DNA of 64,000 nucleotides from Mycolicibacterium novocastrense (GTDB lineage Bacteria > Actinomycetota > Actinomycetes > Mycobacteriales > Mycobacteriaceae), in assembly GCF_001570485.1 (NCBI RefSeq), contig NZ_BCTA01000052.1:1-64000 (forward strand), read 5' to 3'. Below, piece after piece: positions 1-7,433 of this stretch. Below the pieces are notes generated by a model, which worked only from the letters and a program-made list of their open reading frames with translations, had not been told where the DNA came from and made no database searches. A program made the position numbers and the translations under genes. How positions within the stretch are numbered: position 1 is the first letter of the stretch; each line of letters starts with the position of its first letter.

Positions 1-120
1 CTGGGCGGCCGAGACGTTGCCGAAGCCGGCCTGGTGGAGTTCGCGGTCGGGGTCCGCCACGAACGCGGCAGCGGAGACGGGGTCGCGGAACAGGTTCAGA
101 AACCAGTCGATGAGGTTCAT
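1..120 (-). CDS. iniB: IniB, isoniazid-inducible protein, N-terminal 40 codons (cut by window edge)
   Basis: Reading leftward from an ATG at 120 the frame is open to the window edge and begins MNLIDWFLNLFRDPVSAAAF, followed by a VADPDREL segment. This is the conserved IniB N-terminal domain. AAAGGA lies about 8 bases before the ATG, a good ribosome binding site. In other mycobacteria iniB heads the iniBAC operon, induced by cell wall inhibitors such as isoniazid and ethambutol; IniA and IniC are dynamin-like proteins. They would lie off the left edge. The Gly/Ala-rich body of IniB is not visible here. Identity is supported by the neighbouring IniB-domain protein and IniR-like regulator. Confidence 0.85.
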   Translation of the reverse strand, partial: MNLIDWFLNLFRDPVSAAAFVADPDRELHQAGFGNVSAAQ

Positions 121-258
121 GTCGGATCCTTTCGAAGATGTCGGTCTTGGTCTGGTCGCCGGGCTGTCCGGCGAGCTGAGAACCACGTTATGGCGGTCGC
201 GGCGGCCCTGAAACGGGGTCGCGGCCCCTCCCTGCGCGGCAGCGTCCCGGGATCGGAG

Positions 259-286
259 TAGGGGCGCCGTTAGGGGATTAGGGGAT
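259..286. promoter_or_regulatory. Candidate IniR boxes upstream of iniB
   Basis: Two head-to-tail TTAGGGGAT boxes (270-278 and 278-286, sharing one base) with a weaker TAGGGG core at 259-264. They lie about 150 bases upstream of the iniB start and read ATCCCCTAA on the iniB coding strand. The same box recurs in pairs at 1046-1069 and 5496-5518. The rest of 121-333 shows no gene and must hold the iniB promoter. Confidence 0.6.
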
Positions 287-333
287 GGCTGGGGGGTACT
301 CGGGAGAGCCCGCATTCTCGCGTCGAAACGACA

Positions 334-363
334 AATGCGCGGCCCCTTAAGGGGCCGCGCATT
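334..363 (-). terminator. Perfect 30-base inverted repeat, likely intrinsic terminator
   Basis: The arms are 15 bases each with no unpaired centre (core GCGCGGCCCC, TTAA, GGGGCCGCGC), 16 bases beyond the stop of the IniB-domain gene at 380. There is no T-run, which is common in mycobacterial terminators. It would insulate iniB from the upstream gene, so iniB needs its own promoter between 121 and 333. Confidence 0.65.
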
Positions 364-379
364 CGGTCGGTACTGCGTT

Positions 380-895
380 TCAGTCGAAGATGTCGAATCC
401 GCCCGCGTCGATGTCGAGCTGCTGCACATCGGCCACCGCGTCGCTGAAGTCGTCGATGGTCGGGACGTCGTCGACGACGTCGGAGACCACCGGCTGGTCC
501 AACTCCAGCGAGGTGTCGTCCGCGCCGGCGACGCTGGGAACATCCGGCTCAGCGAGTTCGGGGACCCCCGGGTCGGAGATCAACGCCGCGGACACGTCGT
601 CCACCACCTCGGCCGGTACGTGATCGCCGAACGCGTCGAAGGCGGCGGTGGCCGCTCCGCTGCTCCAGACATTGCTCGCGGCTTCGGCGATACCGCCGTC
701 CAGCGCGGTCGGAACGGTCGTCGGAAGCGCCGACATGGACTCCGACACCACCGGGATCAGGGCGTGGACATCGGCACTGGTCACGTTCGTCAGATTGGCG
801 TCGAGAATGGCTTGATCCGGATCGGCGGCGAAACGCGCAGCGGCGTCGGGATCACGCACCACCGACATGACAAAGTCGAGTAACTCGTTGGCCAT
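380..895 (-). CDS. IniB N-terminal-domain protein (Rv0340-like)
   Basis: 171 residues beginning MANELLDFVMSVVRDPDAAA. The first 60 residues match the helical domain that opens IniB (hydrophobic helix, RDPDAAARF, ADPDQAIL, then a SADVHALIPVV segment). The rest is acidic and rich in Asp, Val, Ser and Ala, with no signal peptide or membrane segment; it ends GGFDIFD. M. tuberculosis has a similar short protein, Rv0340, directly before iniB, and the arrangement here is the same. The start is fixed by GGGAGGGAGGG 7-8 bases upstream. Function unknown; co-regulation with iniB is inferred from shared boxes. Biochemical role cannot be read from the sequence. Confidence 0.8.
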   Translation of the reverse strand: MANELLDFVMSVVRDPDAAARFAADPDQAILDANLTNVTSADVHALIPVVSESMSALPTTVPTALDGGIAEAASNVWSSGAATAAFDAFGDHVPAEVVDDVSAALISDPGVPELAEPDVPSVAGADDTSLELDQPVVSDVVDDVPTIDDFSDAVADVQQLDIDAGGFDIFD

Positions 896-917
896 GAAAC
901 ACCCTCCCTCCCTCAAA

Positions 918-959
918 CAGATATATGTGGCTAGAGACCAGATATATGTGGCTAGAGAC
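918..959. repeat. Perfect tandem duplication in the leader of the IniB-domain gene
   Basis: Two adjacent identical 21-base units at 918-938 and 939-959 (each is C followed by AGATATATGTGGCTAGAGAC). They sit 23-64 bases upstream of the ATG at 895, so they probably duplicate part of the promoter or leader. Each unit is AT-rich (ATATAT) in a very GC-rich setting, so each copy could supply a -10-like element. Confidence 0.9.
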
Positions 960-1045
960 AAGGCCTAGCCGAGTGGCCTGCCACGATGCTATCGACGGCG
1001 AACGCCGCGGTGATCGGTGCGAAACCCACCTGCTCGGCCGCGTCG

Positions 1046-1087
1046 TTAGGGGATGCCGCGTTAGGGGATTTTCTCCCACTAGGGGCA
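1046..1087. promoter_or_regulatory. Candidate IniR boxes in the divergent promoter region
   Basis: TTAGGGGAT at 1046-1054 and 1061-1069, then a degenerate CTAGGGGCA at 1079-1087 (spacings 15 and 18). They lie between the IniB-domain gene (minus strand, start 895) and the Hsp70-like/iniR operon (plus strand, start 1161). The order perfect, perfect, degenerate and the spacing match the cluster at 5478-5518. In the orientation facing the IniB-domain gene the boxes read ATCCCCTAA. Confidence 0.6.
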
Positions 1088-1160
1088 GCTCCCGTGTCCG
1101 AAGCCATCGAGCCGCTATCGTGATGGCCGGGTTCGAATGCACCCAAATGCAAAGGTGGAG

Positions 1161-2933
1161 ATGAGCGACTCACTCGGGTTGTCGATCGGTTCGACCAATT
1201 TGGTCGCGGCCCGCATCGGCCGTCCACCGGTCATGCGCCGATCGATACTCACCATATTCGACGATCGCGCGCCGGAGGTCGGCGTCCCGGCCGAGAACCC
1301 CAACCTGAACCAACCGGGCATGGTGCTGAGCGGTTTCGTCGAACGCGTCGGCGACCCGGTGCCGTTGGTGGCCGCCGATGGTTCGCCGCATCGTGGCGAG
1401 CGGGTGCTGGTCGAGGCGCTCGACGCCATGGCGCGCACGGTCGGCGGCGGTGCACCGGTCGTGATCGCGGTGCCCGCGCACTGGGGAGCCGCCACGACTG
1501 GCGCGCTGCGGGGGGCCCTGCGTGCCGCGCCGGGCCTGGCTCCCGACGGGGTGGCGCCCACGCTGGTGCCGGATTCGGCGGCCGCGCTCGCCGCGCTTCA
1601 GGCCGCGCCGGGGTTGCCGTCGAGCGGCGTGGTGGTGCTGTGTGATTTCGGCGGCAGTGGGACCAGCATCAGCCTGGCCGACGCGGGGGCCGACTTGGGC
1701 CCGATCGGAGAAACGGTCCGCTACGCGGACTTCTCCGGCGACCAGATCGATCAGCTCCTGCTCAACCACGTCGTAGCGGGCATCGCGGCGGCCAACGACG
1801 CCGACCCCGCGGGCACCGCCGCCGTCAGTTCCCTGGCCCGGCTGCGCAACGAGGCCCGCGTGGCCAAGGAACAACTGTCGGCCGATACCGCCGCGGTCGT
1901 GCACGCCGACCTGCCCGGCTTCACCTCCGATGTGCGCGTCACCCGCACCGAGCTGGAGCAGCTGATCAGCGAGCCGCTCGACGGGTTGCTCAATGCCGTC
2001 CAGGAGACGTTGCAGCGCAACAACATTGCGCCGGCGAACGTCTCGGCCGTCGCGACCGTCGGCGGTGGGGCCAACATCCCGATGGTCACCCAGCAGCTGT
2101 CGACCCGGCTGCGCGCACCGGTCATCACCACGCCGCAGTCCCAACTCAACGTCGCAGCGGGCGCCGCGCTGATCGCCGACGCCGCCGACGCGGCCACCGG
2201 GATGGCTGCCGCCGCCGATGCCCCGACCGGGATGGCGCCGACGAGCATGTCGGCCGCCGCGTGGGCCGCCGGAGCCGCAGGCGTCGCGGCCGCCGAGTCG
2301 GCCGCCGACGGTGCGGGCTCGGCGACGTTCCGCGCGCTGGCGTGGTCGCAGGACGACTCGCCCGCCGATGAGCCGGTCCCCTATGCCGGTGAGGATTACA
2401 CGTTCGAAGCGGGGGGAACCGGCGCTCGCCCCGCGATGGGGTTCGCCCACGAGGAAGAGCAGTACGAACCGGAACCCGAACCGCTGCCGTGGTACCGCAG
2501 GCCGGTGGTGCTGTTCGGCGCGGCGGCCGCGGCCGCACTGCTGGCCGCCGGTGGTCTCGCGGTCACGCTGACCGGTACGACCGGCGACAGCTCCCCCGTC
2601 ACCGAGACCGCTACTACCTTCGAGTCAGGACCCTCACCGGAGACGACGACTTCGGTTGCACCACAGACGGTTACCGTCACGGGAACCGATGGGCGCCCGA
2701 CCACCAGCGTGGTCCCCCCACCGCCGCCCCCCGAGACGACGACCACGACGACCACGACGCCACCCACCACCACAACCACGACCACCACAACGACAACCAC
2801 CACCACTCAGCCCACCACCACGACGACGCGTCCCACCACCACGCAGCCGACGACCACCCAGCCGCCGACCACCGACCCGCCCACCACATCGGTCGAACCG
2901 GAGCCGGACATCCCCGTTCCGGACGCGCCATAG
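1161..2933 (+). CDS. Membrane-anchored Hsp70/actin-fold protein with Thr-rich tail (paralogue 1)
   Basis: 590 residues. Residues 1-350 have the actin/Hsp70 nucleotide fold: LGLSIGSTNLVAARI near the start (phosphate-1 loop, with Ser in place of the usual Asp), VLCDFGGSGTSISL near 160 (phosphate-2) and TVGGGANIPMVTQ near 300 (adenosine loop). A single membrane segment at about 450-471 (VVLFGAAAAAALLAAGGLAV) follows an acidic linker, and the last 110 residues are a Pro/Thr tail with long Thr runs. The ATPase part should be cytoplasmic and the tail outside. It resembles M. tuberculosis Rv0312. I chose the ATG at 1161 (AAAGGTGGAG before it, MSDSLGLSIG start as in the paralogue at 39681) over the one at 1137. 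Four bases separate it from iniR, so they form an operon. Confidence 0.8.
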   Translation: MSDSLGLSIGSTNLVAARIGRPPVMRRSILTIFDDRAPEVGVPAENPNLNQPGMVLSGFVERVGDPVPLVAADGSPHRGERVLVEALDAMARTVGGGAPVVIAVPAHWGAATTGALRGALRAAPGLAPDGVAPTLVPDSAAALAALQAAPGLPSSGVVVLCDFGGSGTSISLADAGADLGPIGETVRYADFSGDQIDQLLLNHVVAGIAAANDADPAGTAAVSSLARLRNEARVAKEQLSADTAAVVHADLPGFTSDVRVTRTELEQLISEPLDGLLNAVQETLQRNNIAPANVSAVATVGGGANIPMVTQQLSTRLRAPVITTPQSQLNVAAGAALIADAADAATGMAAAADAPTGMAPTSMSAAAWAAGAAGVAAAESAADGAGSATFRALAWSQDDSPADEPVPYAGEDYTFEAGGTGARPAMGFAHEEEQYEPEPEPLPWYRRPVVLFGAAAAAALLAAGGLAVTLTGTTGDSSPVTETATTFESGPSPETTTSVAPQTVTVTGTDGRPTTSVVPPPPPPETTTTTTTTPPTTTTTTTTTTTTTTQPTTTTTRPTTTQPTTTQPPTTDPPTTSVEPEPDIPVPDAP

Positions 2934-2937
2934 ACCC

Positions 2938-5478
2938 ATGACCGCGTCGGACCCCCGGCCGGACATCCCGCCGCCCGCGCGCGAGGCGGTCGCAGGATTG
3001 GCGGCCGCGCCGACCGAGCCGGTCAAACTGCTCGTGTCGGGCGGGATCGGCACCGGTAAGAGTTCGGTGCTGACCGCCGTTCGAACCGCACTTCGCGCCG
3101 CGGGCGTACCCGTGCTCACCCGCATCCCGCGTGTCGATGACGATCCGGGGGCCGCCGTCGTCATCGACGATGCCCAGCTGCTGGACGACGACGAACTCGA
3201 CCAGCTCGCGCAGCGGGTGTCGGATCTGCCTTCGACCCTCGTCGTCAGCAGTGAGCCCATCGCGCACCGCCCGGCGATACGTGCCCTGTTCACGGCGATC
3301 GAACGCGAGAACCCGATCGTCAGCCTCGGACCACTGCCCCCGGGAGACGTGACAAGCCTCGTCGCCGAAAAGCTGGGTGGCACACCGCCATCGGACATGG
3401 TGCGGTCCCTGGTCGTGGCGACGGCGGGCCTGCCGTTCCTGCTGCAGCCGGCGATAGCGGCCGTCACCGACCCGCAGGACGAGGCACCGGCGACGGCGAT
3501 CCTGCAGGCGGTCACGTACGCGTTGACCGAACGGTTGCGCCGCCTCGACGACGCGACGCTCGACACCCTTCTGGTCACCTCGCTGAGCAGAGAACTCGGC
3601 CCCGACGACATCGCTGCGGCGTTGCGGATGGACGCCGAGCAGGCGTACGCGGTGGTCGATCGTGCCCGCGCCACGGGTCTGGTCGAGCCGTCCCACAGCC
3701 GAGCCTTCGCGCGGACACTGCACCGCTGCGTGGCCCAGATTCTCGGCACCGCACGGCATCACGACACCGAGGTCGCGCTTCTGGTGTCGCAGCTCGAATC
3801 GTCCACGCTCACAACCCAGTTAGCGCTCCAGCTGGCCGAGCACGGCCTGCGCGACGATCGGTTGGCGACCGCGCTGGCCGATATGGCCGCCCGCAGCCAT
3901 GGCCAACCAGCAAGGGCGGCAAGGCTTTACCGCGCTGCCGTCGATGCGGGGGCGACCACGCTGAGCCCGCGGCTGGCCGACGCGCTGGCGCTGACCGGTG
4001 ACTGCGGCACCGCGGGCCGCCTCACCGATCAGCTGCTCGGCTCCGAGGATGCGGCCGAAAAGGCCGCCGCGGTCCGGATCGCGGCCAGCATCGCCCTGCA
4101 CGACGGCAGTGCAGCGCAGGCCGCGGACCTGTTTCGCTGGCTGGGCCCGTATCCGGACGCGTTCGTGAGTGCGGCGGGCGCGGTGGTGACCCTGGCCGCC
4201 GGTGACCTGCCGGCCGCCCGGGCGGCGTTGTCCGCCGAGAGCGCCGGCCCACCCACCTCCACGGCCCGCGCCGCGCGCAGCCTCGCCGAGGGCCTGTTGA
4301 TGTCGTTGGACGCGCCGTACCCCGCCGCCGTCTCCCGGTTGGGGCAGGCGATCACCGCGGATCAGCCCGCGGCGGGCGTGGCCCCGGACAGTCCCGCGGC
4401 GCTGGTGACCCTGGCCGCCCTGCACGGCGGTGATCCGGTACGGGCCCGCAGCGTGATCGCCCGGGCGGTGCGCGCCGGTCTCGAAGACGGTACGGAGGCC
4501 GCGCTTTTCGTCGCCCGCAGACACCGGCTGCTGCTGGGCTGGGTGCGGATGCAGGACGGGCAACTGCCCGCAGCGACGTCCGACGTGGCGGTCGCGTGCG
4601 CGGACGCCGATACTTCGCCGCTGCACCGCCGCGACTCGCTGTGGGCAGCCGCGCTGCAGACAGCGATCGCCCGGCGCAGCGGTGACACCGGCGCCATGCA
4701 GAAGCACTGGTACGCGGCGGTGGAGGTGCTCGCCGAGTACTCGATGGACCTGTTCTCCCTACTGCCGCTGGGTGAACTGTGGGTGGCCGCATCCCGGATG
4801 CGCCAGATCGACCGGCTGCAGCACACCCTCGACGAGGCCTTCGCGCTGCTCGGCTCCCTCGGCGAGCCCGTGTTGTGGTCGACTCCCCTGCACTGGGCCG
4901 GGGTGCACGCGGGCATCCTCGCCAACGCGCCGGACGCGGTCGCCCCGCACGGTCAGGCGCTGACTGCCGCTGCCGCGCACAGCGCCTTCGCCAAGACGCT
5001 GGCTACTGCGGGCCGAACCTGGTTGCGGGTACTGGCCAATCATGTCGACATCGACGAGGTCACCACGGCTGCGCGGCTGCTTGCGCAGGTCGGCCTCACG
5101 TGGGATGCGACCCGGCTGGCCGGTCAGGCCGCACTGCAGACCCCCGATGGCCGGGTGTCCGGCGCGATGCTGCAGCTCGCACGCGATCTGAAGCAGACCG
5201 TCGCCCCCGACGACGCACCCGGGGCCGACCAGCTCGCGGCTAACCAGACCGCGCGGGCCGGCTCGGCGCGTCCCGTGTCGTCACGACTGTCCGACCGCGA
5301 GCGCGAGGTCGCCGAACTGCTGCTTCTCGGCATGCCCTACCGCGACATCGGGACACAGTTGTTCATCTCGGCGAAGACCGTCGAACACCACGTCGCCCGA
5401 ATCCGCCGTCGGCTCGGCGCGGAATCCCGCTCGGAGATGTTGTCGATGCTGCGGGCCATGTTGTCTCCGCAGTCGTGA
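2938..5478 (+). CDS. iniR: IniR-like STAND/MalT-type transcriptional activator (LuxR C-terminal domain)
   Basis: 846 residues, close to the 832 of M. tuberculosis Rv0339c. The N-terminus has a P-loop (SGGIGTGKSSVLT, near residue 35) and a Walker B strand AAVVIDDAQLL near 75. A long Ala/Leu-rich helical middle follows, as in the sensor repeats of MalT-type regulators. Residues 783-840 are a LuxR helix-turn-helix (LSDREREVAELLLLG, then FISAKTVEHHVARIRRRL). Rv0339c-type IniR has been reported as the activator of iniBAC that senses envelope stress through a sugar metabolite; that is from memory of the family. ATG 2938 follows the upstream stop by four bases. TTAGGGGAT boxes nearby share the GGGGA core of E. 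coli MalT boxes and are its likely targets. Confidence 0.82.
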   Translation: MTASDPRPDIPPPAREAVAGLAAAPTEPVKLLVSGGIGTGKSSVLTAVRTALRAAGVPVLTRIPRVDDDPGAAVVIDDAQLLDDDELDQLAQRVSDLPSTLVVSSEPIAHRPAIRALFTAIERENPIVSLGPLPPGDVTSLVAEKLGGTPPSDMVRSLVVATAGLPFLLQPAIAAVTDPQDEAPATAILQAVTYALTERLRRLDDATLDTLLVTSLSRELGPDDIAAALRMDAEQAYAVVDRARATGLVEPSHSRAFARTLHRCVAQILGTARHHDTEVALLVSQLESSTLTTQLALQLAEHGLRDDRLATALADMAARSHGQPARAARLYRAAVDAGATTLSPRLADALALTGDCGTAGRLTDQLLGSEDAAEKAAAVRIAASIALHDGSAAQAADLFRWLGPYPDAFVSAAGAVVTLAAGDLPAARAALSAESAGPPTSTARAARSLAEGLLMSLDAPYPAAVSRLGQAITADQPAAGVAPDSPAALVTLAALHGGDPVRARSVIARAVRAGLEDGTEAALFVARRHRLLLGWVRMQDGQLPAATSDVAVACADADTSPLHRRDSLWAAALQTAIARRSGDTGAMQKHWYAAVEVLAEYSMDLFSLLPLGELWVAASRMRQIDRLQHTLDEAFALLGSLGEPVLWSTPLHWAGVHAGILANAPDAVAPHGQALTAAAAHSAFAKTLATAGRTWLRVLANHVDIDEVTTAARLLAQVGLTWDATRLAGQAALQTPDGRVSGAMLQLARDLKQTVAPDDAPGADQLAANQTARAGSARPVSSRLSDREREVAELLLLGMPYRDIGTQLFISAKTVEHHVARIRRRLGAESRSEMLSMLRAMLSPQS

Positions 5479-5518
5479 TCCCCCAGCCCACCGTCATCCC
5501 CTAACGGCAATCCCCTAA
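5478..5518. promoter_or_regulatory. Candidate IniR boxes upstream of Hsp70-like paralogue 2
   Basis: ATCCCCTAA at 5496-5504 and 5510-5518 with a degenerate ATCCCCCAG at 5478-5486 (spacings 14 and 18). They lie 67-107 bases upstream of the ATG at 5585 and just after the iniR stop, in the same orientation relative to the downstream gene as the iniB boxes. This suggests the second Hsp70-like gene has its own IniR-dependent promoter. Confidence 0.6.
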
Positions 5519-5584
5519 CCGCCGTGTCCGACGACGGGTCCGGCACCGGATTCGCCCGCCTGCGAAGCGCCATAGCGTCATGCC

Positions 5585-7297
5585 ATGTTCAATCACCAGG
5601 CAACCCCGGACCGGCCGCTGGGTGTTTCGGTCGGCGCGACCTACCTCGCCGCGACCCGGGACGGACACGCCGCGGTGATCCGGCCTTCCGAGCTCACGCT
5701 GCACGGGCAGCGACTCACCGGGTTCGTCGACCGCATCGGCGACCCGGTTCCGCTCATCGCCCCCGACGGCTCCGCCCATCGCCCCGAGCAACTGCTCGCC
5801 GAGGCGTTGCGCACGGTCACGCAGTCGGCCGAGGACGTCACGGTCGCCGTACCCGCGCACTGGCGTCCGTCGGTCGCCGACTCCTTGCGCCACGCCCTGG
5901 GCGGCGACGTGCCGGTGGTGTCGGACGCGACCGCCGCTGTGGCCGCGCTGAACGCCGAACCCGGGCTGCCCTCTCGCGGCGTCGTCGTGCTCTGCGACTT
6001 CGGTGGCAGCGGCACCAACATCACGCTCGTCAACGCGTCCTCGGACCACGCGGTGGTCGGCGAGACCGTCCGGTTCGCCGATCTTTCCGGCGATCTGGTG
6101 GATCAGGCGCTGATGGCACATGTGATGACGCCGTTGCCTGCTGACACCGACCCGTCCGGAACGGCTGTCGTCGGTTCGCTGGCGCGGCTACGCGACGAGT
6201 GCCGCGCCGCCAAGGAGCGGTTGTCGGCCCACACCGCGACGGCCGTCGCCGTCGCTCTGCCCGGACACCACGCGGACGTCAGGGTCACCCGCGCCGAGCT
6301 CGAGGGGCTCATTCAGCGGCCGGTCACGGATTTCCTTGCCGCAGTGGATGAAACGCTTGAACGCTACGGGGTTCCGGAGGCCGCGGTTTCGGCGGTGGCG
6401 ACCGTCGGCGGCGGCGCACGTATCCCTCTGCTCACGCAGAAGCTGTCTGAACACCTGCGAGTACCGGTAGTGACCACCGCGCGGCCGCAACTGGCCGCCG
6501 CCGTCGGGACCGCTCTGATCGCCCAGCGCCGGCGCGTCGTCGACCCGGAGACCACGCTCGCGCCCGCCGGGCTCGATGAAGCCACCGTCCGGGTCGACGC
6601 CGGATCGTCGTCGGCCACGTTCGGCGCGCTGGCCTGGTCCGAGGACGACCAGCAGGATGCGCCCCTGCCCTTCACCGATTCGCGCCCCGAACTTCACTTC
6701 GAGCATGAGCAGTGGCAGGAGGAGGCGGCGGCACCGCGACGCTCCCCGCTCGTCCTGTTCAGCCTCGCGGCGGCCGCCGCGGTGGTCACGACAGCCCTGT
6801 TCGGCTTCACGCAGTTGCGCGGTGACACCGCCACCCCGGTCGAGGCGGCGACCGTCCTCAGTCCCGCGGCCACGCCGCCCCCCACGCCTGCGGCGCCGGC
6901 TCCCACTCCAGTACCCCCGGCGCCGCAGGCCCCTCAACTCACCACGGTCGTCGTGCAACCCGCGCAGCGGTCGTCCACACCCCAGCACCGCAGCCCGCGC
7001 CCGGCACCGGCCGCGCCGATGGCGCCCGCAGCACCGCCCTGGACACCCACGCCACCGACGAGCGCCCATCCGTCACCGGAACCCGAGACCCCACCGTCCA
7101 ACCCTGAGCCGCCGACCAACCCCGAGCCGCCGACCGATCCGCAGACCCCGCCGGTGCCTGACCCTCCGCCGATCGATCCCGGGCCCGGTAACGGCGCTCC
7201 ATCACCCGAGGGCGATCCCGTCGTGCCGGATTCGAGCGACGAGCAAACGGGTACCGACACGGTGCCCGACGAGTCCAGCCCGACCGACGGTGCGTAG
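5585..7297 (+). CDS. Membrane-anchored Hsp70/actin-fold protein with Pro-rich tail (paralogue 2)
   Basis: 570 residues with the same plan as the protein at 1161-2933. LGVSVGATYLAATRDG opens the fold, VLCDFGGSGTNITLVN lies near 137 and TVGGGARIPLLTQKL near 273. One membrane segment at about 387-410 (VLFSLAAAAAVVTTALFGF) is followed by a Pro-rich tail of about 160 residues with PEPPTNPEPPTDP-type repeats rather than Thr runs. It lacks the insert between the first two motifs that paralogue 1 has. The start is the only ATG near the fold; no strong ribosome site precedes it. It follows iniR by 106 bases that carry three candidate IniR boxes, so it may be stress induced. Whether it binds ATP or acts as a chaperone is unknown. 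Confidence 0.78.
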   Translation: MFNHQATPDRPLGVSVGATYLAATRDGHAAVIRPSELTLHGQRLTGFVDRIGDPVPLIAPDGSAHRPEQLLAEALRTVTQSAEDVTVAVPAHWRPSVADSLRHALGGDVPVVSDATAAVAALNAEPGLPSRGVVVLCDFGGSGTNITLVNASSDHAVVGETVRFADLSGDLVDQALMAHVMTPLPADTDPSGTAVVGSLARLRDECRAAKERLSAHTATAVAVALPGHHADVRVTRAELEGLIQRPVTDFLAAVDETLERYGVPEAAVSAVATVGGGARIPLLTQKLSEHLRVPVVTTARPQLAAAVGTALIAQRRRVVDPETTLAPAGLDEATVRVDAGSSSATFGALAWSEDDQQDAPLPFTDSRPELHFEHEQWQEEAAAPRRSPLVLFSLAAAAAVVTTALFGFTQLRGDTATPVEAATVLSPAATPPPTPAAPAPTPVPPAPQAPQLTTVVVQPAQRSSTPQHRSPRPAPAAPMAPAAPPWTPTPPTSAHPSPEPETPPSNPEPPTNPEPPTDPQTPPVPDPPPIDPGPGNGAPSPEGDPVVPDSSDEQTGTDTVPDESSPTDGA

Positions 7298-7371
7298 TTA
7301 GGACAACCTTCGTAGCGGTGTTTCCTTTGGAGATGCAACTATGACTCCCGGGCTTGAGCAGGCCTGAGTTA

Positions 7372-7415
7372 AGTTACCCGACGGTAACTAACGATAAGTT
7401 ACCCTTGAGTAACTT
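7372..7415. promoter_or_regulatory. Pair of GTTAC palindromes upstream of etfD
   Basis: Palindrome 1 (7372-7389) is AGTTACC, CGAC, GGTAACT. Palindrome 2 (7396-7415) is AAGTTAC, six bases, GTAACTT. Their centres are 25 bases apart and they end 18 bases before the GTG start. The form fits a dimeric repressor of the TetR or GntR type binding two sites over the promoter. Which regulator is unknown; a fatty-acid-responsive one would suit EtfD's role. Confidence 0.65.
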
Positions 7416-7433
7416 GAGAATGGGAGGCGCGCG

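Noticed and set aside
2740..2880. Regularly repeated ACC/ACG-rich DNA that might suggest a CRISPR or satellite array
   Set aside because: The repeats are in frame and encode a Thr-rich tail; there are no unique spacers between constant repeats.
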